Part shown: positions 35,145-43,877 of the stretch, in pieces
Layout: each line of letters begins with the position of its first letter
How positions within the stretch are numbered: position 1 is the stretch's first letter
NCBI GenBank assembly: GCA_963720785.1
Contig: CAVRGQ010000005.1
Span: 744,001 to 808,000, forward strand
Length of the DNA stretch: 64,000 nt
Origin: CAVRGQ01 sp963720785
GTDB lineage: Bacteria > Actinomycetota > Acidimicrobiia > IMCC26256 > DASPTH01
Direction: 5' to 3'
Notes under the pieces: model-generated
The model's database searches: none
Seen by the model: the letters and a program-made list of their open reading frames with translations, nothing else
What the model was told of the DNA's origin: nothing
Position numbers and translations under genes: made by a program

Positions 35145-36790
35145 CGCCGACCGCGCGCACGCGCGTCGTGGCAGTGACGGGCGGCGCCGTGGGCATCGGC
35201 GCGGCCATCGCGGAGGAACTCGGTCGCCAGGGCGCGTTCGTGGTGACCGTCGACCCCGGCGTGGCCCTCGACGGCTCGCCGCAGCCCGCGGGTGAAGCCG
35301 GCGCGGCCGGAGCGGAGCGCTCCACCGCGCAGCGGATCGTCGACGCCGGCGGGCAGGCCCGCGCGTCGAATGCATCGGTCACGGATTTCGACGCGCTCAC
35401 CGCCCTGTTCGGCCAGCTCGTCGATGAGTACGGGGCGCTCGACGCAGTGGTGAACGTGGCGGGCATCAGTCGCCCGACGGGCTTCGCCAAGGGCGCGGAA
35501 GCCGACTGGCGCGCGGTGCTCGACGTGCACCTGCAGGGCTACCTCAACGTGTTGCGCGCCGCGCTGCCGCTCATGGCTGCCGCTGGTCACGGCCACGTGC
35601 TCGGCGTGACTTCGGGATCCGGGTGGCGCGCCGCCGACGCCGGCGCGTACAGCTGCGCCAAGCGCGCGGTCGCCGCGCTCACCTGGCAACTGGGCGCGGT
35701 CGCGCCCGCAGGCGTGTCGGTGAACGCGCTGTCGCCCATCGCGGCGACGCGCATGGTCCTCGGTGCGCTCTCCCAGACCCCGGCGATCGGGACCGGTACC
35801 GCGGCGTCCGGTGGGCTCGCACTCGGGAGCCTGCCCGGGCCCGAGGCGATCGGCCCCGTCGGCGCCTACCTGGCCGGCGACGGGTTCGCGAGCCTCGCGA
35901 CCGGCCGGATCGTGTTCTCGAACGGCGCCGAGCTCGCCTCCATCGGGCCACCGCGCCTGCTCGAGGTGATCGACCTGCCCGGCGACGGCTCCCTTCCCCG
36001 GCTGCTCGATGCCGTCGTACCCACGGTGCTCGTGCCGGCCGAGGCCGCGCAGGCGAGCACCGGGGGCTCGACCCCTCGGCTCGGTGACCTGCCCGCAGGC
36101 ACGACCACTGGCGGTGGACGGGTCGCCGTCGTCACCGACGACCCCGCATGGGAAGCGGCACTGCTGGGCGCGCTGCACGAACGAGCCTGCACGACCGTCG
36201 TCGTGGCCCCGGACGCGAACGGCTTCGACGCCGTCGCGGCGCGCCTCCGCGCGATCGACCAACCCGTCGACGCGGTCGTCGTCGCGCCCGTCGTGGCGCG
36301 TCGCCACGTGCAGCGTGCAGCCGCCGGGGACCACCCACGATGGGCCGCGTTGCTCGACGAGCACCTCGGCCTGCCGGGCACCGTCGCCGACGACGCCGCT
36401 TGGGCGCGCGCGACCGCCGATCTCGTCGCCGCGACCGGTCACCCGACCCGCGTCGTCACGGTCGTCGACGCGGCCGACGCCGGAGGCCGCACCCGGGCCC
36501 AGGCCGCCGCGCAGCTCTCCCGCTCCGCTCGTGGCGCAACGGACGATCTCGTCGACGCGTTCGCCGTGAGCGTGGAGGACGCAACGGCCACCGGCCGGGC
36601 CCACGCCGCCCAACTCGCCGCTCATCTCGCCGGTTCCCCCGACGCGGGCGCGTTGTCGGGCGCGGAGCTCGCGGTCACGGAGCGGTGGCTCGGCCTGCGC
36701 AGCCATCCGCACCCGGCGTGGACGATCTCCTTCGGCGGTCCTGCCGTGCCCGACTGGGTCGACGGCGCGCTCGGCGGCCTGCTCGGCTGA
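35141..36790 (+). CDS. Double-length SDR: active N-terminal domain plus degenerate Rossmann domain
   Basis: 549 residues, about twice a normal SDR. The N-terminal half has VTGGAVGIGAAIA (NAD(P) site), NVAGIS, the catalytic Ser in GVTSGSG and YSCAK (Tyr/Lys). The second half (from about 325) repeats a Rossmann-like pattern, GRVAVVTDDPAWEAALLGAL, but lacks a Y-x-x-x-K, so it is probably non-catalytic or structural. ATG 35141 overlaps the BVMO stop. Likely oxidises the alcohol that feeds the monooxygenase, or a later hydroxyacyl intermediate. Confidence 0.85.
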   Translation: MTPTARTRVVAVTGGAVGIGAAIAEELGRQGAFVVTVDPGVALDGSPQPAGEAGAAGAERSTAQRIVDAGGQARASNASVTDFDALTALFGQLVDEYGALDAVVNVAGISRPTGFAKGAEADWRAVLDVHLQGYLNVLRAALPLMAAAGHGHVLGVTSGSGWRAADAGAYSCAKRAVAALTWQLGAVAPAGVSVNALSPIAATRMVLGALSQTPAIGTGTAASGGLALGSLPGPEAIGPVGAYLAGDGFASLATGRIVFSNGAELASIGPPRLLEVIDLPGDGSLPRLLDAVVPTVLVPAEAAQASTGGSTPRLGDLPAGTTTGGGRVAVVTDDPAWEAALLGALHERACTTVVVAPDANGFDAVAARLRAIDQPVDAVVVAPVVARRHVQRAAAGDHPRWAALLDEHLGLPGTVADDAAWARATADLVAATGHPTRVVTVVDAADAGGRTRAQAAAQLSRSARGATDDLVDAFAVSVEDATATGRAHAAQLAAHLAGSPDAGALSGAELAVTERWLGLRSHPHPAWTISFGGPAVPDWVDGALGGLLG

Positions 36791-36802
36791 CCGGTCGGCC
36801 GC

Positions 36803-37555
36803 TCAGCGAGCCGTCCAACCCCCGTCGATCACGATCGTCTGGCCAGTCACGTAGCGACCGGCGTCGCTCACCAGCCACAGCACCGCACCCACGACGTCGT
36901 CGACGGTGCCGTCGATCGGCAGCGGCGTGTTGCGCCGCAACCACTCGAGCCCGCGTTCGCCGTCGTACATGTCGGCGGTGATCTCGCTCCGGAAGAACCC
37001 GGGCGCGATCGTGTTCACGCGGATCGAGTGGCGCGCCCACTGCACCGCGAGCTCGGTGGTGAGCCCCGACAGGCCGGCCTTGCTCGCCGCGTACGACGCC
37101 TGCGGGATGCTCGGGATGCCCACCTGACCGCTGATCGACGACACGTGCACGATCGCGCCGCCGCCCGCCTCGCGCAGGTGCGGGAACACGGCTTGCGACA
37201 GGCGCAACGGCGCCACGAGGTTGACCGCGAGCGTGCGCGCAATCGCGTCGAGGGACTCGTCCTCCGCGGCGACCACGGCCTCGATCGTGCCGGCGGCGTT
37301 CACCAGGATCGACGGCGACCCGAGGTGCTCGACCACTGCGGGTACGACGCGGTCGACCTGCGCGACGTCGGCGAGGTCGCACTCGATCGCTACGCCACCG
37401 ATCTCCGCGACGAGGTCGTCGAGCCGTTCACGGCGCCGCGCCACGACCGCGACGCTCGCGCCGGCGTCGGCGAGCGCGCGGGCCACCCCCGCACCCAGGC
37501 CCGACGAGGCGCCGGTGACGATCGCGATCTGGTCGGTGACGAGGAATCGGTCCAC
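36803..37555 (-). CDS. Short-chain dehydrogenase/reductase
   Basis: 250 residues, normal SDR length. VTGASSGLGAGVA (cofactor site), LVNAAGT, catalytic Ser in VSSISG, YAASKAG (Tyr/Lys), and the C-terminal TGQTIVIDGGW. GTG 37555 begins the family-length protein; the frame stays open far upstream only because it lies antisense to the acyl-CoA dehydrogenase. It converges with the double SDR (12 bases) and diverges from the dehydrogenase gene (45 bases). Confidence 0.92.
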   Translation of the reverse strand: MDRFLVTDQIAIVTGASSGLGAGVARALADAGASVAVVARRRERLDDLVAEIGGVAIECDLADVAQVDRVVPAVVEHLGSPSILVNAAGTIEAVVAAEDESLDAIARTLAVNLVAPLRLSQAVFPHLREAGGGAIVHVSSISGQVGIPSIPQASYAASKAGLSGLTTELAVQWARHSIRVNTIAPGFFRSEITADMYDGERGLEWLRRNTPLPIDGTVDDVVGAVLWLVSDAGRYVTGQTIVIDGGWTAR

Positions 37556-37600
37556 GGCCACGAATGTACAGTTGCCCCGCCGCTTGCCGAGGGGGACGAC

Positions 37601-38773
37601 GTGGCGCTGGACTTCGACCTGGGCGACGACGTCGCCGCACTGCGCACGGAATTGCGGCTGCTGGTCGACCGGCACGTCCCCGTCGACTTCCTCGGTGCCT
37701 GCACCGACGACCCCGCCGACCTCGCCACCGCGCAGGCCTTCTGCCGCACCCTCGCCGCCGACGGGCAGCTCTGCCCGGCGTGGCCGAGCGAGTACGGCGG
37801 GCGCGACGCGTCGCCCTGGGAGCAGACCGCGGTGCGCGAGGAGATGTGGGCGGCGCACGAGCCCCGCGGTGCGCAGTACATGGGCGTGAACTGGGTCGGC
37901 CCTACGATCATGCGCCACGGCACCCCGCAGCAACGGGCCCAGCACCTGCCGCCGATCGCGCGCGGCGAGGTGATCTGGTGCCAGGGCTTCAGCGAGCCCG
38001 ACGCCGGCTCCGACCTCGCGTCGCTCACCACCAGCGCACACCGCGAAGGAGATGGCAACGGCGACACCTGGGTGGTCAACGGGCAGAAGATCTGGACCTC
38101 GTACGCCACGATGGCGCAGTGGTGCTTCCTGCTGGCCCGCACCTCGAAGGAGGAGCGCCGCCAACAGGGACTGACCGTGTTCCTCGTGCCGATGGACGAT
38201 CCCGCGATCGAGGTTCGACCGATCGCGTCGATGCTCGGCCCGCACCATCTCAACGAGGTGTTCTTCGACGAATTGCGCGTCGGTGATCACGCCGTGCTCG
38301 GTGAGGTCGGGAACGGTTGGCAGGTCGTGCAGGAAGTGCTGGCGTTCGAGCGCGTGGGCATCGCCCGTTACGCGCGCTGCGAGCGACTGTTGCAGTGGGC
38401 GCCGGCCGCGCTGGGTGACACGTGGGAGCAGCTGCCGGCCGAGTTGCGCACGCGCTGGACGCGCATGCTCGTGCACTGCCGGCGGGCCCGATTGCTCGCG
38501 TACCGCGTCGTCGCACAGCAGAGCGCGGGCGCGGTGCAGCCCGGCGACGCCGCCGCCTACCGCATCGCGGTGACCACCCTCGACCAGGAGAGCGCAGATC
38601 TGCTCGTGGAGCTCGCGTCCGCCGCACCCGCCGGCACCGAGGGTGAGCGCTTCCGCCGCGCGGTCGACGACCACTGGACCTACTCGCGCGCCGCGACGGT
38701 GTCGTCGGGCGCGATCGAGATCCAGCGGGTGCTGCTCGCGCGCGCGATGTTGGCCGACCGGGGCAGTCGGTGA
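37601..38773 (+). CDS. Acyl-CoA dehydrogenase (large subunit type)
   Basis: 390 residues from GTG 37601 with a GAGGGGGA ribosome site. The middle domain CQGFSEPDAGSDLASLTT and WVVNGQKIWTS bind FAD and substrate; the C-terminal helical domain ends with SSGAIEIQRVLLARAML, the usual Gly-x-x-x-E region. Oxidises acyl-CoA to the enoyl form. The following short dehydrogenase gene overlaps its stop, so the two probably form a heteromeric enzyme as in steroid side-chain FadE pairs. Confidence 0.93.
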   Translation: MALDFDLGDDVAALRTELRLLVDRHVPVDFLGACTDDPADLATAQAFCRTLAADGQLCPAWPSEYGGRDASPWEQTAVREEMWAAHEPRGAQYMGVNWVGPTIMRHGTPQQRAQHLPPIARGEVIWCQGFSEPDAGSDLASLTTSAHREGDGNGDTWVVNGQKIWTSYATMAQWCFLLARTSKEERRQQGLTVFLVPMDDPAIEVRPIASMLGPHHLNEVFFDELRVGDHAVLGEVGNGWQVVQEVLAFERVGIARYARCERLLQWAPAALGDTWEQLPAELRTRWTRMLVHCRRARLLAYRVVAQQSAGAVQPGDAAAYRIAVTTLDQESADLLVELASAAPAGTEGERFRRAVDDHWTYSRAATVSSGAIEIQRVLLARAMLADRGSR

Positions 38774-39474
38774 ACCGCGACCTGTCGCCCGAGGCCATCG
38801 AGCTCGGCCTGCACGCCCGGCGGGCACTCACCGGCGCGGCCGCTGAGCCGACGGCGATCGAAGCCGCGCTCGGCGCGCTCGGCGCCTGGGATCTCGACCT
38901 GAGCAGTGCCGACGAGCTGGAGGCGGCAGCTGCGCTCTGCCACGCCGCCGGCTGGTCCGCGACTCCGTACCCGGTGGCCGAGCGCCTGGCCCCCGAGGAG
39001 GGCCCCACCGCATTCGTGCTCGCCGGCTGGACGCTGTTCGGCATGCTCGACCGCGCCGTCGACCTCGCCTGCGAGCACGTCACGCAGCGCCGGCAGTTCG
39101 GCCGCCCCCTCGCGGAGCTCCAGGGCGTGCAGTTCATGCTCACCGAAGCCGAGGTGGAGCGCGCCGGGGTGGACGAGCTCGCCCGCTACGCGCTGTGGAG
39201 CATCGAGACCGCGCAACCGGGCGCGCTCGCCGACGCAGTCGCACTACGGGTCGCCGCGCTCGACGCCGCCCGCGTGGTGTTCCGCGTCGCCCACCAGGTG
39301 CACGGCACGTCGGGGTTCTGCGACGACACGGAGATCTCGTGGGTGTCGCGCGCCAGCGAACCGCTGCGCCGCGAGCCGCTCGGTGGCGCGGCCAGCCTCG
39401 CGGCGCTCACCGATCTCGTCGAGCGGGACGGCTTCGCCGGGTTGTTCACTCCCGAGTCGGCCCGTCGAGTCTGA
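38770..39474 (+). CDS. Short acyl-CoA dehydrogenase partner subunit
   Basis: 234 residues, well below the usual 370 or so. The start (GTG 38770) overlaps the previous stop. What remains is part of the N-terminal helical domain and the C-terminal domain: QRRQFGRPLAELQGVQFMLTEAEVE and VFRVAHQVHGTSGFCDDTEIS match C-terminal dehydrogenase motifs. The FAD-contacting middle beta domain is largely absent. In heteromeric FadE enzymes one subunit often lacks part of the active site. The 3' end overlaps the convergent ligase gene by 29 bases. Confidence 0.85.
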   Translation: MNRDLSPEAIELGLHARRALTGAAAEPTAIEAALGALGAWDLDLSSADELEAAAALCHAAGWSATPYPVAERLAPEEGPTAFVLAGWTLFGMLDRAVDLACEHVTQRRQFGRPLAELQGVQFMLTEAEVERAGVDELARYALWSIETAQPGALADAVALRVAALDAARVVFRVAHQVHGTSGFCDDTEISWVSRASEPLRREPLGGAASLAALTDLVERDGFAGLFTPESARRV

Positions 39475-41103
39475 GCTGATCCGCGAGTCGCTCGCCGGCG
39501 AGCGCGATCAGCTCGTCGTCGCGGATCTTCGTGTCGCTGTCGGTGCTCGGGAGCTCGCCCGGCGCGAACAACAGCACGTGGCGGGGCACCTTGTAGGCGG
39601 CCACCCGCTCGCGGAGGAAGGCCTGCAGCTGCGCCTCACTGGGGTCCGCGCCCACCGTCCGCTCCGCACACAGCACCACGATCTGGCCCATCCGCACGTC
39701 GGGAAGGCCGATCACCTTCGTACGCCGCACGTCGGGGCAGGCCCGCAGCGCGAACTCGAGCTCGGCCGGTGACACGTTGGCGCCGCCGGTCTTGATCATC
39801 TCGGTACGGCGACCGGTCCAGTGCACCTCGCCGCCGTCGTCGACGTACCCCATGTCGCCGGTGTGCAGGAACCCGTCGGCGTCGAGCGACTCCTCGTGGG
39901 TCTGGCCCAGGTAGTGGTCGAGCAGCGTCACACCCGCGAGGGCGAGCTCGCCGTCGACGTTCGCGCCGAGCGCCTCGCCGGTGTCGGGATCCACCACCCG
40001 CAGGCGCGCGCCGGGCATCAGCCGGCCGGTGCTCGCCTTCATCTCGGCCTGCGTCGCGCTCGACAGATGGGTGACGACGATCGCGCAGGTCTCCGACATG
40101 CCGTACCCGATCGGCATCGTCCAGGTGGGATCGCCCTGCACGCTCGGATGACGGGTGAACACCGACTTGCCGTACACCTCGCGCAGCGACGACAGGTCGG
40201 TCGTCGCCCAGTCGGGATGCTCGGCGAGCGCCGAGGCCTGGTGCGGCAAGGTGTACGGCTCCGTGACGCGCTCCGCGCGAGCAGCCGCAGCGCCTCGCCC
40301 GGTTCGAACACCTCCTGCAGCACGAAGCAACCGCCACCCGCGAGGGTCGGGCCCAGCGCGCTGGTGAGCCCCGCGGTCCAGAACAACGGAAGGGGCGCCC
40401 ACACCCGCGACCGGGTGGTGCGGCGGAACACCGCGGCGATCGCCCAGCACTGGAAGGCGGGCGCGCGGTGCCGGTGCACCATGCCCTTCGGTTCGCTGGT
40501 GGTGCCGGAGCTGAACAGCACGAGCCCCTCGTCGTCGGGGGTCACCGCCCGGCGACGGCGCTCGACCGCTTCGAGCAGATCATCGGTGACCGCCACGGCC
40601 CACGCGGCGTCGTCGATCGCGACGGACCACGCGAGGTGCGGCACGGCGTCGCCGCCGACCATGTCGGCGATCTCGGCACCGAGCTCGCGGTCGAGCAGTC
40701 GCGACTGCGTCACCACACCGACCACCTCGGACCGCGCCAGCATGTCGACCAGCTCGGGCCGGGTCGCGAACGTCGAGAGCGGCACCACCACCGCGCCGGC
40801 GAGCGCGGCGCCGAAGATCCCCGCGACGAGCTCCGGGCGGTTGCCCATCACCAGCCCCACCCGGTCGCCGGGCACGACGCCACGCGCCACGAGCCGCGCC
40901 GCGCTCGCACGCGACTCACGCTCGAGAGCGGCGTAGGACCAGCGCACCGTTGCACCACTGGGCTCGGACCCCCGCAACGGATCGTCGAACACCAGCGCCT
41001 CGCGGTCGCCGTGGGCGGCACACACCTCCACGAGGAAGCCGCCGAGGGTGAGCACGTGCGCATCGGCGATCGCGCTCGCGGGCGGGCCTTCCCAGGTCGT
41101 CAT
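39446..41103 (-). pseudogene. AMP-dependent acyl-CoA ligase, one frameshift
   Basis: About 550 residues after repair. N-terminal half from ATG 41103: LVLFSSGTTSEPKGMVH (P-loop) and WAPLPLFWTAGL. Near 40,275 the frame breaks after GEALRLLAR; another frame continues ERVTEPYTLPHQASALAEH, then GYGMSETCAIV, HTGDMGYVDDGGEVHWTGR and SDTKIRDDE (catalytic Lys). One missing base explains it. The enzyme activates a carboxylic acid to its CoA ester through an acyl-adenylate. Divergent from the MaoC-type gene. Confidence 0.88.
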
Positions 41104-41185
41104 CGATCGGTTCCCCCGAGTCCCGGCACGGAGGCGACGTTAGAGTCGGGGCCCGCACCGGTCCACCCAGGGGGAGGCGACGGCC

Positions 41186-42385
41186 GTGCCCGACGACCAG
41201 ACCGCGCACGACGAGCTGCTCGACACCTCGGACCTCGACCAGTACATGGGCGTCCCGATCGAGCCGGGTGAGTTGAAGGACCCGGTCGCGATCAACGACA
41301 TCCGGCGCTGGGTGCAGGCCATGCACTACCCGAACCCGCTGCACTACGACGAGCGGTGGGCGGCCGAGAGCCATTTCGGCGAGATCGTGGCCCCCCAGTC
41401 GTTCACGGTGGCCACCGACACCAGCCACGGGTGCTCGCCCGCGCAGGTCGGTCGCATCCCCGACAGCCACCTGATCTTCGGCGGCGACGACTGGTGGTTC
41501 TTCGGTCCGCGCATCCACGCGGGCGACCACTTCGTGTGCCACCGGATGCCCTACGACTACAAGGTCACCCAGACCAAGTTCGCGGGGCCCACCTGCTTCC
41601 AGCGCGGCGACACCCTCTACATCAACCAGCACGGCGAGCGGGTCGCGCTGCAACGGTCCACGTCGATCCGCTACCGCGTGCGGGAGGCCAAGGAGAAGAA
41701 GATGTTCTCCGAGCCGGTCGAGCCGAGCTGGACCGACGAGCAGCTGGCCGAGCTCGACGAACACAAGCAGGGCTTCATCGACCAGATCCAGCAGCTCCGC
41801 CACGACCCCCGGCCGTGGGAATCGGTCGTGGTCGGCGACGAGCTCGCACCGAACGTGCTCGGCCCGCACAGCCTTGCCAGCTTCGCCACCGAGTGGCGCG
41901 CCTACCCGATGACGGTGTGGGGCGCGACCGCCAAGGGCCCCACCACCGTGCGGGCCGAGGCACTCGGCTACACGTTGGAGATGGCGGGCTTCGAGGGTGA
42001 CCGCCGCATGGAGCGCACCAACCCGGAGCTCACCGACGGCGCCTACTACGGGCCGTCGCGCGGGCACCTGCAGCCGCGTTGGGCGCAGCACGTGGGCATG
42101 CCCCGCGGCTACGGGTACGGCGCGTCGATGGGCGCGTGGATCATCGACTTCGTCGCCGGTTGGGCCGGCGAGTGGGGGCTGATCACGCACTCGAGTGCGC
42201 AGTACCGCAACCCCGCGTTCACCGGCGACGCGACCTTTCTCAGCGGACAGGTGATCGACAAGGCGGTGCACCGCCGTCGCAGCCACCGCGTCACCGTCGC
42301 GGTGGAGTTGCGCAACCAGGACGACGCGGTGATGGCCAAGGCCACGGTCGAGGTGCAGCTGCCGAACGGCGAGGAGCGCGCCTGA
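41186..42385 (+). CDS. MaoC-type double hot-dog hydratase with FAS1-like N-terminal domain
   Basis: 399 residues from GTG 41186, with a GGGGGAGG ribosome site. The N-terminal half (DIRRWVQAMHYPNPLHYDERWA) is the FAS1-like/MaoC-N dehydratase domain; the C-terminal half (about 255-395) is a second hot-dog ending VAVELRNQDDAVMAKATVEV. Members hydrate enoyl-CoAs, including steroid side chains, following acyl-CoA dehydrogenases. The next gene starts 1 base after its stop, so it is cotranscribed with the two ligases. Confidence 0.85.
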   Translation: MPDDQTAHDELLDTSDLDQYMGVPIEPGELKDPVAINDIRRWVQAMHYPNPLHYDERWAAESHFGEIVAPQSFTVATDTSHGCSPAQVGRIPDSHLIFGGDDWWFFGPRIHAGDHFVCHRMPYDYKVTQTKFAGPTCFQRGDTLYINQHGERVALQRSTSIRYRVREAKEKKMFSEPVEPSWTDEQLAELDEHKQGFIDQIQQLRHDPRPWESVVVGDELAPNVLGPHSLASFATEWRAYPMTVWGATAKGPTTVRAEALGYTLEMAGFEGDRRMERTNPELTDGAYYGPSRGHLQPRWAQHVGMPRGYGYGASMGAWIIDFVAGWAGEWGLITHSSAQYRNPAFTGDATFLSGQVIDKAVHRRRSHRVTVAVELRNQDDAVMAKATVEVQLPNGEERA

Positions 42386-42386
42386 C

Positions 42387-43877
42387 ATGACGCCACCTGG
42401 CGCGCAGGTGGAGCGAATCGCCGACTGCTTCGCGGCAACACTCGCGCGCGACCCCGGGCACGAAGCCCTCGTCACGCGGCGCGGGCGGTGGACCTACGCG
42501 GAGCTCGACGTGCTTGCCGCGCGCGCCGCGCAGGTGTGGCTCGATCTCGGCGTGCGCGCGGGCGACCGCGTCGCCGCGTCGCTGCCCAACGACGTCGACA
42601 TCGTCGTGGCGTTCCACGGCGCGATGCGTGTCGGGGCGATTTGGCTGGGCGTCAACCAGGCGCTGGCAACACCCGAGCGGGAGTGGATGTTGGCCGACGC
42701 AGGCGCGTCGCAGTTCCTGGGTGACCAGGCGTCAGCCTCCATCACCCTCGACGAGTGGCGGGCGCGCGTCGACGCCGCCGTCCCCCGACGCGACCTCCCT
42801 GCCGTCGACCCGCACGCGCCGGCCGCGCTCGCGTACACCAGCGGCACCACCGGTCGACCCAAGGGCGCGGTGCACTCGCAGCACAACCTGCTCGTCCCCG
42901 CGGCAGTGATTGCGGGTTCTCGCGGCTACGGACCCGAGCTGCGTAAGGGCGACAACATGCCCTGCACGATCCTCAACCTGATGGTGCTCACCACGTTGTT
43001 GTGCTCGGCCGCCGGCGGCACGTGTGTACTGATGGACCAGTCCCATGCGGCGGGGGTGGCCGACTGGATCGAGCGTGAGCAGGTGACGGTGTGGAACGGC
43101 TCCCCTGCGCTGCTCCACAGCCTCGTCCACGACGACACCGTCGCACTCGACGCGCTGCGCTCGCTCCGCGAGGTGTGGTCGGGCGGCGCGGCACTGCCCG
43201 AGACCCTGCGCGCCGGCGTCGTCCGGAAGTTCGGAGTGCCCGTCGTGGGCACCTACGGCCTCACGGAGGCACCGACGGTCGTGAGCATCGATCCCGTCGA
43301 CGGCAGCTTCGCCCCGGGCGCGAGCGGGCGGGCGCTCCCGCACCTCGCCGTGCAGGTCACGGGCATCGTCGACGGCACCGGCGAGCTCAGCCTCGCCCCG
43401 GTCACGACCGGCACGTTCGCCGGCCTCTACACCCCGCCCCTCGGGTACTGGGAACGGCCCGAGGCCACGGCGGCGCTGCTCGCGGACGGGGTGGTGCACA
43501 CCGGCGACCTCGGCTTCGTCGATGACGCCGGCTGGCTCCACGTGGTCGACCGGCTCAACCTGGTGATCCTGCGCGGGGGTGCCAACGTGTACCCCGCCGA
43601 GGTGGAGCGGGTGCTCCTCGCGATCGACGGGGTCGCCGGCTGCGCGGTGTTCGGTGTCCCCGACGAACGGCTCGGCGAACGGGTCGTCGCCGCGGTCGAG
43701 GCCGACCCCGGCATGGTGCTCGATCCCGACGTGCTCCACCGGGAGTGCGAACGCGAACTGGCGCGCTACAAGGTGCCGGAGCGGTTCGTGGTGGTCGACG
43801 CACTGCCGCGCAACGCCATGGCGAAGGTGGACCGCGGCGCACTGCGCGCGCTGGTCGGCAGTGAGGAGACGCGGTGA
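42387..43877 (+). CDS. AMP-dependent acyl-CoA synthetase
   Basis: 496 residues. P-loop LAYTSGTTGRPKGAVHS, GTYGLTEAPTV, HTGDLGFVDDAGWLHVVDRLN, GGANVYPAEVERVL and catalytic Lys in LPRNAMAKVDR. The gene begins 1 base after the hydratase stop and its own stop overlaps the next ligase start. Activates an unknown acid to acyl-CoA. Two adjacent ligases may activate different intermediates of the same degradation route. Confidence 0.93.
   Translation: MTPPGAQVERIADCFAATLARDPGHEALVTRRGRWTYAELDVLAARAAQVWLDLGVRAGDRVAASLPNDVDIVVAFHGAMRVGAIWLGVNQALATPEREWMLADAGASQFLGDQASASITLDEWRARVDAAVPRRDLPAVDPHAPAALAYTSGTTGRPKGAVHSQHNLLVPAAVIAGSRGYGPELRKGDNMPCTILNLMVLTTLLCSAAGGTCVLMDQSHAAGVADWIEREQVTVWNGSPALLHSLVHDDTVALDALRSLREVWSGGAALPETLRAGVVRKFGVPVVGTYGLTEAPTVVSIDPVDGSFAPGASGRALPHLAVQVTGIVDGTGELSLAPVTTGTFAGLYTPPLGYWERPEATAALLADGVVHTGDLGFVDDAGWLHVVDRLNLVILRGGANVYPAEVERVLLAIDGVAGCAVFGVPDERLGERVVAAVEADPGMVLDPDVLHRECERELARYKVPERFVVVDALPRNAMAKVDRGALRALVGSEETR

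Noticed and set aside
36803..38827. Single minus-strand gene of 674 codons
   Set aside because: Only the part from 37555 down is an SDR; the rest is antisense of the acyl-CoA dehydrogenase.
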